NCBI RefSeq assembly: GCF_000340215.1
Contig: NW_006921534.1
Span: forward strand, 3,115,198-3,179,197
From: Pseudocercospora fijiensis CIRAD86
Lineage: Eukaryota; Ascomycota; Dothideomycetes; Mycosphaerellales; Mycosphaerellaceae
Direction: 5' to 3'
DNA: 64,000 bases
Position numbers and translations under genes: made by a program. The notes under the pieces were generated by a model. It was not told the DNA's origin. It worked only from the letters and a program-made list of their open reading frames with translations, and made no database searches. This document shows, one piece after another, positions 11,028 through 20,870 of the stretch; position 1 is the stretch's first letter; each line of letters opens with the position of its first letter.

Positions 11028-11075
11028 ATATGTTTCTCTCCTACCTCTTTTCGGACTATACTAATACTATTTTAG
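11028..11075 (+). other. Histone gene 2 intron 2 (48 bp)
   Basis: The donor reads ATATGT, which is GTATGT with the first G mutated to A. The branch is TACTAATAC and the acceptor TTTTAG. Splicing joins IFE to S-VNLIAIYAK, as in H3 alpha-2 to loop 2. The mutated donor would block splicing. Confidence 0.8.
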
Positions 11076-11350
11076 CGGTTAACCTTATAGCTATCTACGC
11101 GAAGCGTATAACGATTATAGATAAGGATTTCAAAGCACTCGATTAGATTCTAAAAGGCTAGAATGTCTATATTCGAGATAGTGCTAGGTAGGATAGATAT
11201 TCTAGTAGGAAGGATGTTCGTAGTGTCGTCTATAAGCTTTTCTATATGCGAAATAAGCCGCGGTTATACGGCGCTACATACCGCGCTCTAAATACTCTCT
11301 AAGCATATATATATAGTATAGTATACTTTATTAGCCGTACGGAATAGAAG

Positions 11351-11455
11351 TCTTCGAAAATCCCGTTAGTACTAAGGAGTTAAAAGGCCGGCTACGCTGC
11401 CGGCTACGCTACCGGCTACGCTGCCGGCTACGCTGCTAGGTCTTATAAAGAACTA
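11351..11455. repeat. GCCGGCTACGCT cluster, first copy of a flanking duplication
   Basis: Four GCCGGCTACGCT-type 14-bp units (11388-11437) lie between AGTACTAAGGA and CTAGGTCTTATAAAG. The same arrangement recurs at 12212-12300 with two units. The 12-mer is the reverse complement of the one in histone intron 1. Confidence 0.8.
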
Positions 11456-11559
11456 AAAGAAGATAGACATTCTAGTTAATTTGTATTAGTTTGGATTTTT
11501 AGAAAAAGAAAATAAGGAAAAAAGGAAGAAAATTAAAGAACCTAATACTTATAGTTATA

Positions 11560-12023
11560 GGCATTATCCCTATTCTCTAGACTATATTATATACCTGCTT
11601 TCGCAACTCTACCTAATACTCCTACTAAATATCCTTATACTCTACCTACTAGAAATTCAACTAGGTACCTAGACCTACAGCTACCTCTATATCTTTTACT
11701 ATCTTCTATAGGTTGAAGGACTCCTCTATAGCAGCCTCTACTTCCTTATATAATACGAAGTTACTGCCTACCCTATCCTTAATATCTACTAAATAACCTA
11801 GAGTTCTAAGGAACGAACTAGCATTCGGCCGTAGTATAGCGAGTAACTAGTAGAACGCCCTATAGAGCTGCCTTATAGCTGTTTCGTATATAGTACCGAT
11901 ATCGAGGGAGGAGCTATCCTAGTACTTAATATTAGAGTATAGTTTAGTAGGAAAGTGTATAAACTTCTTATAGAGAGCTTCGACGGAAATCGATAAGTTC
12001 TACCTAGATCTAGATAAAGACAT
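11560..12023 (-). pseudogene. Small minus-strand gene, about 150 aa, unknown
   Basis: From ATG at 12023 on the minus strand the frame reads MSLSRSR, then SISVEALYKKFIHFPTKLY, SSSLDIGTIYETAIRQLY and GSNFVLYKEVEAAIEESF, with TAG breaks. It looks mostly helical. A TA-rich TATATATATATATAT run at about 12115-12130 lies upstream on its own strand and could be its promoter. It faces the histone gene tail to tail. No family recognised. Confidence 0.6.
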
Positions 12024-12024
12024 T

Positions 12025-12429
12025 CTACTAAGCAGTTAGGGAATTGAACTATAAACGAAAGGATAAAATTTATACCTAAGGAGTGCAGTTTCCGAACTGA
12101 ACTATAATGCCTTATATATATATATATATGCTTTTAATTAGTTAGTGCCCTTAGCTAATTGTCTATAGATTTGAGGTTATATAAGTACCTTTATACAACT
12201 ACGTAGCCTAAGTAGGATTCGAAAATTCTATAAGTACTAAGGACTAAAAATGCCGGCTACGCTGCCGGCTATACTGCTAAGTCTTACAAAGGGCTTGCTT
12301 AAAGCTATATATACATTCGTACACTTCTTAAAAACCGATAAATTATATAGTTCGAACTAGCTACTTATATAGTTGCTTAGTAAACCAACCTAAACTAAAC
12401 TAGAGTTTCGGCTTAGCAAACTAAACCAA
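12025..12429. other. Right subterminal region of the hAT element
   Basis: It includes the TA run, the second copy of the GCCGGC flanking duplication (12212-12300), and TTCGAACT and AAACCAA motifs that mirror the left end. No gene seen. Confidence 0.55.
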
Positions 12430-12455
12430 ACCAACCCGAACTACTATAGGGTCTA
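12430..12455 (-). repeat. hAT right terminal inverted repeat
   Basis: It reads CTACTATAGGGTCTA at its end, the inverse of the left tip, and is followed by the duplicated CTTATTTA at 12456-12463. Confidence 0.88.
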
Positions 12456-12463
12456 CTTATTTA

Positions 12464-15400
12464 TAATAGCTAGGCTATCTTCCTAATCGTCGTTCTTGTC
12501 CGCCTTACCCTTATTTATCTTAGCTACTCTAGCTGCTCTACGGCGCTGCTTCTCCTCCTTTACGTCTATTAGGGCGTCCTCCTTATCGTCGTCCTCCTTT
12601 TATCTCTTAGGCGTATCTATCGCGTCGTCGATAGCAGATACGTCGCTAGCGTTATCGGTATAGTCCTCGGCTTATATAAGGTCCTAAACGTTAGCGTCCT
12701 TAGTATCGGCTTATATAGAGTCCTAATTGTCCTCGGTATCGTTAGTAGGCTTATTGTAGATAGTAGGATTAGCGCTATCGGTAGGCTCGGCGTAATTAGT
12801 AGGCTCGTCCGATATCTCGTTTTTGTAGTTAGCGGCTAGGGGGTTAGCGTCGTACTCTACTACTATACGTATCTATAGTAGCGTATAGAGTAATAGGGTC
12901 GGTCCTAAGACTAGCGGGCCTCTATAGTATCTCTAGACGCAGTCGAATATAACTTAGAGCCTACTACGTAGATCTATACTAGGTACCGGAGTAGGGTAAA
13001 AGTCGCTAATAAATTCTTTAAAGTACTCGTTTATATAAGTAGTCTTATATACCGAGCTAAGGAATTAGTGTTCGTATACTAGTTAGAGCGTAATTTGTCC
13101 TATATAGGCTAACTTATCTATTATTATAAGACGCTCGATAGTATTATTATCCTCCTTTATAGCGACCTTAACGGCATTTACCGTTATTATATAGGAGAGG
13201 GCGGCGGTACGCTAGCGGGCGCCTAATGCCTTTATAGCGTCTCGAATATCTCTATTTATATCGACGCTATCTAGAATTAGGTATTACTATCGCTTACCGT
13301 CGTTCTAATCGCTATACTATAAGTTGTCGCTATTGTTAGCGTTTTAGCGTACTAGAGAGTCGCTATCGTCGTAAGAGTCGTCGTATACTAGAGAGTCGTC
13401 GCTGCCGTTAGGGTTTTTACGTACTAGAGAGTTATAGTCGATAGGGGCTAGAGCATCGTTATACTCGGTCTCCTCGTCGTATATTTACGCAAGCGTTTTA
13501 GCCTTAGGGTCGTTCGCTACGACGTACTATTCTAGATTGCACTCGTCGTTAAAGTAGGTAGTTTCTATTACGCGAATCCTCGCCTCTAATCTATCTTTTA
13601 AGGTTAGAATAAACGCGTCGCCTACTTCGGTAAGGCTTATACCGACGTTAGCTTTTAGTAACTCCTACGCGAACTTAGCGTCTAGTATAGTCTTTATACT
13701 TAGGAACGCGATAGAGACGGCCTTAGTTAGCTATACTACTATTATAGGCTCTATTACGTAGGCTAAAATTGCCTCTATTACTACCTCCTAGAGCTCTTTA
13801 TTGCGTTCTCGTACCTCTATAGGGTCCTATATCTCGGTGTCCTATCCTAGAGCCTTACTTCCTACTACGGTCGATAATATAGCGACTAGACCTATCTCCT
13901 CCTTATAGTCGGCGTCCTTAGGTATATCCTTCGGCGACTTGTTAGTAGCGGCGTCCTCTACGTTGCCGACGTCCTTTAGTAGTCGTAGCTACTTAGTAGC
14001 CTTTTATAGTTACCGCTCGTTAATAGTCTTTAGATAGTATACGCGATCTCGTAATAGCTTAGTATCCGCCTAGGGAAGCTTGCCTACTGCCTTTTTATAT
14101 ACTACTTAGCTATATAAGGTAAGTACCTACTCGCCGTCTACTATAATTACTATACTATTCTCGTCTTCTACCTACTTACTAAGCTCCTTGTCGACGGAAC
14201 GCGCTATTATCGTATATTTAAAGAGGGTCTAGACGTCCTTATAGATAGCGTCGAGCGTTATCTTTCGTAGGAAAATATTCGCAAGTACCGCCTAGATTAG
14301 CGTCGGCTAGTACTTCCGTAGGGAGTCCTTAAGGTAACGGCCCTTAGGTAGTAGTAGATTAGCTTTAGTATTCGCTATAACGTCCTATATCTTAGTATCT
14401 TTTATTAGGATCGTCGCGCTAGACGTTATAGGCTCTAGCTCGATAGCGTCTTGCTTGTCTTACGCCGCGTCTATACCTAGCGCGTCTTACTTATTATTTG
14501 CTATAGTCTCGCTTAGCTCGGCGCTCTACTTATATTATAGGGCCTTCTTATTTAGATTTAAGCCTTCGTCGCCTTAGTAGTAGCGTAGCGTATTATAATA
14601 ATCCTTCTACTCTCTACTCGTCTTACGCTTCTATACGATAGTATCTTAGTTATAGACGATTATAAGCGTACGCTCGGGCTAGTACCGGTATTTAGTTTAA
14701 AAGTCTACCGTCGACGCGATCTATATAGAGTATTATAGTAGCGCGGTTGTTTCGCTAGTAACGGGGTCTACTAGCTCTATAGCTAGAATCTTTTCTTATG
14801 CCTTAACGTATATCGCTACCGTTTGCTAGTTACGTATCCGCTCGGCCGTAAGTATCTGCTCTAAGGGGTACTAACCTAGTAGGTCGTCGCGATTTAGATA
14901 CTACTCTACCTCGTCGTAGCTAGCGACTTAAGCGATCTAGTCGCAGACTGCGACAAGGTTAACGTTAGTATTATCCTATCTAGGTATATCTTTAAGTACG
15001 TCGTATAGAGTGCTAATTATATTAGAATAGAAACCGTACTTTACTAGTACGCGGAATAGTAGCGCTACCGCCTAGACGTAGTCTCCGCTATATAGCGCTC
15101 CTATCTCCTAGTAATTAGTTATACCGATATTAAGTCGTAATAGCGTTCGGATAGCGTAATAGATATCGTAGTTCTGTATACGTATAGGGATGTCGTCTAG
15201 GTCGTAGAAAAGCTTCGTATACTAGGGATTAGGGAGCGTAACGACTATGCCTTCGTCGCTAGCGTCGGATACGTCGGGCGCCTAATCGAGGAACTAGCAG
15301 AATTCTAGTATACTAAAGAAACGGGCCTACTCGGAGCGGTCGTCCTTCTTATACCTACGAAGGCTTGCATTTTCTTAGAGTATAATCTTAATACGTCGTA

Positions 15401-15594
15401 ATAAGTTGCAGTCCGTTATACTAGGCTCTAGGTCGAGTAGTAGTAAGGCGAAGTCCGTAGCTTCTGTATAGTCCTACGCGCGGATACGCGTAATAAAGGC
15501 GCGATAGGAGCCGTACTTATATAGGAAAAAATCCGCAATCGTAATTAGGTAAATCTTAGTAGCGCGTCCGCGAAGGAGAACTCGTAGGATTAGT
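12464..15594 (-). pseudogene. Element C extra ORF, main segment (unknown)
   Basis: The minus strand reads as a long protein broken mainly by TAG. Stretches near its start include TKIYLITIADFFLYKYGSY, ATDFALLLLDLEPSITD and AIRTLLRLNIGITNY; the end near 12470-12760 is a highly charged Asp/Glu/Lys tail (KEEKQRRRAARVAKINKGK). It continues upstream across the MITE-like insertion into 16235-16745 and downstream across the hAT insertion into 1560-2445, so the whole ORF may exceed 1,400 codons. I recognise no domain. It follows pol in element C, like the extra ORFs of A and B. Confidence 0.65.
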
Positions 15595-15608
15595 TCGAGC
15601 GGAGCGAC

Positions 15609-15680
15609 AGACTAAAAACAGGCACCTAGAGCAACCTAAGGAGCTTGCGACGAAGGTTGTAGAAGGTGTCTGTTTAGTCT
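15609..15680. repeat. 72-bp foldback inserted in the left arm of the MITE
   Basis: The ends AGACTAAAAACAGGCACCT and AGGTGTCTGTTTAGTCT are inverted repeats, and an inner CAACCT/AGGTTG pair continues the hairpin. The right arm of the host element lacks it, so it is a separate insertion or expansion. Confidence 0.75.
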
Positions 15681-15891
15681 AGCGTAGAGCTCGAGAACAA
15701 ATCAGATTGCTACTAATAACGTAGCTAATATTAGTAGTAAGGAGGCAGTAGCAGTAGTATTAGCGCAGGGGGGCTGAATTTCAAAGATACGCCCGCAAAA
15801 TCGAGCGCGCGCTATAATTAGTTAACAATTCAAGTTACTATTACGTGCCCTCTAACCTTAGGTCCTATAATAAAGGCAACACTATAATACG

Positions 15892-16104
15892 CCAACAGTA
15901 CTACAATCCCCTAACAGCACTATGCGCTAATAGCACTATGCGACAATAGTACTATACGCTAACAGCCCTATGCGATAACAGCCCTATACGCTAACAGCCC
16001 TATACGACAACCGCCCTACGATAATAGCACTATACGACAACAGCACTATACGATAATAGCACTATGCGACAACAGCACTATACGACAACAGCACTATGCG
16101 ACAC
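15892..16104. repeat. 16-bp tandem repeat, about 13 units
   Basis: The unit AACAGCACTATACGAC recurs with small variations (CGCTAAT, GCGATA) across the middle of the MITE-like element. There are no spacers, so it is a minisatellite and not a CRISPR array. Confidence 0.85.
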
Positions 16105-16234
16105 CCCTATGCCTGCCTCTTCCGTAACTAACGAAGCAACGACCTTCTATAGCAAAACAAACACAATCTATAGCGACCTTTAACGGTGAAATCTGATATT
16201 GTTCTCGGGCTCTACGCCGTCGCTCCGCTCGATT

Positions 16235-16745
16235 AGGACAAGCACTATAGGGCTTGAACGATACTTTATATATTATAGATTTGCGTCTAGATCTTAGCGC
16301 TTATAAACTCGCCGACGTAGTCGCGTAGCGGCTAGTCTAGTTCGCGGTATACTAGTACTAGTATCTACTCTACTAGGATACTATAATTAAGTCTCTACGC
16401 TACTTCTATTAGCGTAGTAGCGTAGTCGTCGTATAGCTCGAATTTAGGCTCTTAGAAGGCGAAGAATAGTAGGGACTTATAGCAGCGTTCCTTTAGCTAG
16501 GTCTAGCTAGAGTCGGACAATTCGTCCTAGTAGTATATATATAAGGCGATAGGCGGCGGGCTATAGTTGTTATTCTAAGGGTAGTAGCGTACTATCGCGG
16601 TAATATCGCCGGGCGTATTAGCGTCGCTCGATATAATAGGGTTACCGACGGGGTAGCGGTATATTACTAGAGGGCGTACGTAGTCGTAGGTTCGCTAGAG
16701 TAGAGGGAGGTTACTATCGTATAGAGTTTAATATATACGTAGCAA
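16235..16745 (-). pseudogene. Element C extra ORF, N-terminal segment
   Basis: The minus strand gives about 165 residues in one frame with TAG (and a few TAA) breaks only: YDYVRPLVIYRYPVGNPIIS, TPGDITAIVRYYP, ELYDDYATTLIEVA, LVEQILVLVYRELD. It stops at the MITE edge and seems to resume in 12464-15594. No family recognised. Confidence 0.6.
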
Positions 16746-17240
16746 CTAAAAATTTGCAGCGTTACTAGGGCGTTCTACGTTATTATAATGCAAACTTTAC
16801 CTCGTTTATACTACGCCGTTTATATATACAGTATAGCCCGTCCGATAATAGGACGCGTCCCGTATTAATAATAGGACGCGTCGCCGCGCGCTTTAGAGCG
16901 AGGAGCGATAATAGAGGGAGGACAATAAAGTAAACTATTGCGCGTTTTAAAACGAAGTAAAGTAGGGTACGATTTAATTATAGACAATAATACTATACCG
17001 TAATATACCGCTATAGAGATGCCTATTATTGTATATAATCCTACTTAGTTAATCTTCTATATAGCGGCTCGTTAGGAGTTACGTAAGCTAGGCCTCCGAG
17101 AAGGCCGAGCTTATAGTTCTTCTACTATTAACTGCGGCGTACTTAGGGACGGCGCTATTAGTACCTACTATTATAGCGCTTGCTAACGTGCCGCTTACTA
17201 ACGTAACGCTTGCTATCGTAACGCTTGTTATAGGTAGAGG
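16746..17240. other. Spacer between pol and the extra ORF of C
   Basis: No convincing gene. It holds an inverted-looking CGTCCGATAATAGGACGCGTCC block (16840-16880) and a short tandem of CGCTTGCTAACGT-like units at about 17188-17236. It may carry the promoter of the extra ORF. Confidence 0.45.
17188..17236. repeat. Short CGCTTGCTAACGT tandem
   Basis: Three to four imperfect 16-bp copies lie just beyond the pol stop of C. Confidence 0.6.
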
Positions 17241-20200
17241 CGGTCGTATTCCTAGACAAGTTCCGCTAAGTCGCGGAGGTCGTTAATATCGTACTAAACG
17301 TTATACGCGTAACTGTAGCTACGCTACTTAACTAGATATTATATCTTACCCCTCGAGACTCTACGTCCGAGGAGCTTCTCGATTTCGTAATACGGCGCCT
17401 TTAGGTATAGGTAGTCGTTATCGAAAGGTGCTTTATCTACTAGGCCTAGCTCGGGTACCTCTCGGTCGTATAGATCGCGGCCCTCCGGATAGAGTTCTAA
17501 CTACGAGACTAAGATTATAGGGTAGATACGTATTACTAGGGGGAGATCGAGCTCGTAGGCGAGGTTGCCGACTAGGCGTACTACTTTAAATAGTCCGGTA
17601 CGCTACGCGGAGAGCTTACGATTAGGGTTGCCTAGTAGGCGATATCCCTTATATAGCTTAAGCAGTACCTTCTAGCCCGTCTTAAAGGAAATAGGGCGAT
17701 GCTTGCGGTCGTATCGGTCCTTTATTATTACTACCGCCTACGCGAGAGAGTCCGTAGCCTAATCGCGTACCTCCTGTTTTAATACTAAGTAGTCTTCTAT
17801 AGAGAGCTCGGTAAGGGGGTTTAGCGCGTCCAAATTCGTCTTAAATCCTTAGATTAGGATATTAGGTACCTCTCTAGTCGAAGCATTCCTAGCGTTATTA
17901 AGCTCGGCCTAGATATACGGAAGTACGTCCGTCTAATTAGTGTCCGGATAATTTAAGGTAAAGAATCGGAGTGCGATCTCTACGGTCTAATTAGTTCGCT
18001 TAGACTAGCCGTCCGACTAGGGATAGTACGCTATCGTCGTAAAGAACCTCGTGCCTAACTTCTTAAAGGCTGCCTTTATAAATTCGCTAAGCTAAATAGG
18101 GTCGCGGTCGCCGATTATAATAGCTAGAAGGTTTCGTTCTATTTCGATATATCCTTAGATCTAATCGCTGCCGTACTACTACGCTATCTACGTTAATTTG
18201 CACTTGCGTAGTATAACGCGCTTAGAGTACTTACACGTCTTAGTAAGGAAACTATCGTAGCCGTCTTTATTAGATAGTAGGCCGTAAACTTAGTCTATAG
18301 TAATAGCGTACTATAGAATAGGCTAATATTTAATCGGCTACAATTTACCGTATAGAGGATAGCGGAGCGTCTAGTTTAGGATATATTCGGAGTAATAAGC
18401 GATATACTTAGAGACCTCGCGTCCGAGCCGGCGTATATAGAAACTAGCGTATAGGCGAGCGTAAGTGCGGTAATACCCTATATAGTAATAGTAATTATAG
18501 GCTATTTAGAAGACTTCCTTATATAAGGAGCAGGGGATATATAGCCTCTCTCTACCGTCGGTGTCGTCCTTAAAATAGATAAGGTCGTCGCGTAAGAAAA
18601 AACAAAGTCCTAATAGGCTCGACTCGGCCTCGCCTATAATGTCCGCTTTCTTATAATTAGGGTTATCGTTAGCGTCTAAGGTCCTCTTAGCGGCGGCTCG
18701 TAGGCGGCGTTCTTCTATAGCGTTTAGCTAAGCTAGGATTGCGGACTAATAGGGGTCCTTAGTATATCCTACCTTTAAGTCGTCCTTAAATTCGATAGCG
18801 AGTTCTACGAGTACGGAGTAGAAAACTATAGGCTCGTTAGAGGTATACGTTCGGCTAGAGTGCTCGTCGATTATAGTAGTATAAAAGCAAATCGCACCCT
18901 CGCTTTCGTATAGGTATATATAGTACGTATCGATTATATTATTCGCGGGCGCCGGATTGTCGTATACTAGGGGATCTAGTATATCGTATGCTTAATCTGC
19001 TACTCGGTTAAGATCCGCTACGAGCCTACTTAAGGCGTCTAGTATTCTATAAAGGCGTCCTAGGCGGTAGTATACCTTAAGCTTAGGGTACTAAGAGAGG
19101 TACTAACTAGCCTATACTAGACGGAGGTTAAGCTTGTCCGTAGACGTAGTCGTCGCTAGGCTCGCTACCGTAGTAATACCTAGGGCCGTAATGTAGTCGG
19201 AAAACATATATACCGGCTTACGTGCCGCCTATAGGATTATTCGTACCTTCCGTACTATCTAGACTAGTCCGCTAACCTTAAGCTCGGTAGCTAGGTACCG
19301 CTTTTCTACGTCTGTAAGGGCTTTGCTAAGGTATATAATAACTTGTACCTAATCTGCTAGGAAGCGTACGGCCTTACTATTCTCGATAGTCGGCTCTAGA
19401 TCTCCCTTAACGTAGTATACTACCGCTGCGAATCCTCCTATATAGGTATCTAGGTCGATATATATAGGGCGATTAGGGTCCGCGTAATAGGAGAACTTAA
19501 TATTACGGTATATCTATCTAAGGATATCGAAGGCCTTATACTCGGTTTCTAGCGATTTATTAGAGTCGAAAGCTAGGGTCCTTATAGCGTAGCGTTTACG
19601 CTTATTTCCTTTATTAGCTAGGCTAAAGCGTAAGAGTTCCTTCTTACAGTTCTCGAATAGCATCGTAATCGTAGAGTAGTATAGAATATGCTAGCGTTGC
19701 TAGCTAGTTAGTCCTAAATAAAATTCGATGTCCTTTAGCGTCGTAGGGAATTTTAAGTCTAGAATAGCCTAGACCTTCTTCTTATAAGTAGTGTATCCTA
19801 GTCCTAACACTCGTTAACCTAAAAGCTTCGTAGATAGATATACGAGGAACGATTTATACGGTGCGATACTAATGTTCTTGCCTACTAGGCACTCGAAAAC
19901 GGCGTCTAGATACTATAAGTACTTTTCGAAAGTACGGGAGTAGATAACAATATCGTCGATATAAGTACGGTAGTAGGGTTTGTGTCGCTTAAGGATCTTG
20001 TTAAGCTAGCGCTAGATATATTATACGCTATTCGAGAAACCTATAATAGCTATATATATCTATTCCTAGCCGCGGTAGCTATTAATCGCGAATTTGCTAT
20101 AGTCCTTCTCGGCTACTACCTATTAATAGAAAAACGATACTGCGTCTACCGTTACAATATAAGTCGAGCCGCGTAGTGCCTTAATAATGTCCTCTTATCT

Positions 20201-20737
20201 AGGGAGCAGGTAAGAATCCTTAACTATAATTTTGTTTAGGCCTCTAATATCTACGACCGTACGTCCCTTACGGACTAGCTTACTATCTACTATAGTCGTC
20301 TTCTAGACTATAAAGACTAGGAACCCGAACTAAGTAGGCTTAGTAGTAAAGGACATCTTTCCTTACGTATATAGAGGGTCGAAGGTCTTGTTTATAACCT
20401 CTTCGTCGGGGCTATAGAGTAGGTACGCTACCGTAGGGACTTTATCGTTTTCGTAGCCTAGCTTTAGCGTAACCTTTAGGAAATCGGACTTAGGGATGTC
20501 TATAGTAGTGCCCTTATCTCTCTATAGGTCTTCGTACTTCTTTACTATAGCCTCGATACGTTGTACCTGCTCCTTAGTGCTATACGCTATTACTCTATTA
20601 AAAAGCTGCCTCTCCTTTATAGGATTCGGCAGGTCCGGTAGCGGAAGGCCGGCTATAGCGTACTCTTCGGGCGCTATATAGTAGCAGCTATAGTAATTAC
20701 ACTTACGTACGTACCCTATTTTTGTATATCGTAGTAA
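17241..20737 (-). pseudogene. Element C pol: RT, RNase H, integrase, chromodomain-like tail
   Basis: Read on the minus strand from 20737. RT includes RKGRTVVDIRGLNKI, VTVDAVSFFYQQ, and an intact active site YIDDIVIYSRTFEKYL near 19960. RNase H follows (PIYIDLDTYIGGFAAVVYY; ELKVSGLV). The integrase core includes AYYPQSDGQSKRTNQTVEIA at about 18000. After the GRF-like TGLFKVVRLVGNLAYELDLP comes a chromodomain-like end (YLVKQRSYSYAYNV, where Q/stop was probably Trp). Stops are TAG. This order (RT-RH-IN) defines Ty3/gypsy, and the tail places it near chromoviruses. Element B interrupts the RT N-terminus at 20737. Confidence 0.92.
20733..20737. repeat. Target duplication AGTAA of element B, left copy
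   Basis: AGTAA abuts the left LTR and is repeated at 35840-35844 after the right LTR. Confidence 0.85.
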
Positions 20738-20870
20738 TATTATAGTTCGAAACGTAGTTTTAAAGTGTGTTAATTTATATTATATCTATCTAGCTACGGA
20801 GGAAGTATATATCTATAGTAGGCGGCTAGTAGTAGCCGCTAGGTATCCCTTTCCCTCTAGCTTCGTAACA
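20738..20870 (-). repeat. Element B 3' LTR (133 bp)
   Basis: Starts TATTATAG and ends TTCGTAACA on the plus strand; the partner starts TGTTATAG, so the first difference is a TpG to TpA change. Matches 35707-35839. Confidence 0.92.

Larger units (their letters stand above)
10489..11301 (+). pseudogene. Histone H3-fold protein 2, two introns
   Basis: From ATG at 10489 the frame gives a Lys/Arg/Ser/Thr-rich tail (RKGVASKAPRKTTAGKALRK, reminiscent of the H3 tail APRKQLATKAARK). It then splices at 10754-10844 to restore a codon for Thr in LGTVALY (H3: PGTVALR). Next come LLIRKAPFRRLVREIA, TDLRF, ASAIDAL, EAIEAYLVRIFE, a second splice (11028-11075), VNLIAIYAKRITI and DKDFKALD. Both introns fall inside otherwise collinear H3 sequence, and removing them restores it exactly. 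TAG breaks fit Gln codons. The fold is clearly H3; the long tail and a C-terminal extension after about 11165 are unlike canonical H3. Its end is uncertain. Confidence 0.9.
2454..12455 (+). mobile_element. 10.0-kb hAT DNA transposon carrying histone H3-like genes
   Basis: The element is bounded by inverted ends (left TAGACCCCGTAGTAGTT; right, reverse complement, TAGACCCTATAGTAGTT) and an 8-bp duplication. TAG at the tip fits the usual hAT CAG after RIP. Plus-strand contents are an unknown basic gene (3060-4490), a BED-finger hAT transposase (5000-7730), an H3-like gene (8340-8890), a short unknown coding stretch, a 361-bp tandem duplication and a second H3-like gene (10489-11301). A small gene lies on the minus strand at 11560-12023. 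GCCGGC-cored short repeats occur throughout. It is large for a hAT, which is usually 2-5 kb. It interrupts the extra ORF of element C. Confidence 0.9.
15595..16232. mobile_element. 638-bp MITE-like element with inverted ends
   Basis: The ends TCGAGCGGAGCGAC and GTCGCTCCGCTCGA are perfect inverted repeats. Similarity continues inward: GAGCTCGAGAACAA...CAGATT on the left matches the reverse complement of the right arm. It splits the C extra ORF: frames with TAG breaks stop at both edges. A TTAG flanks each side, so the target duplication is short and not certain. The interior keeps many CpA, unlike its surroundings. It codes for nothing I can see. Confidence 0.7.

Noticed and set aside
15892..16104. 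CRISPR-like array
   Set aside because: The 16-bp units are directly adjacent with no spacers, in a fungal transposon context.
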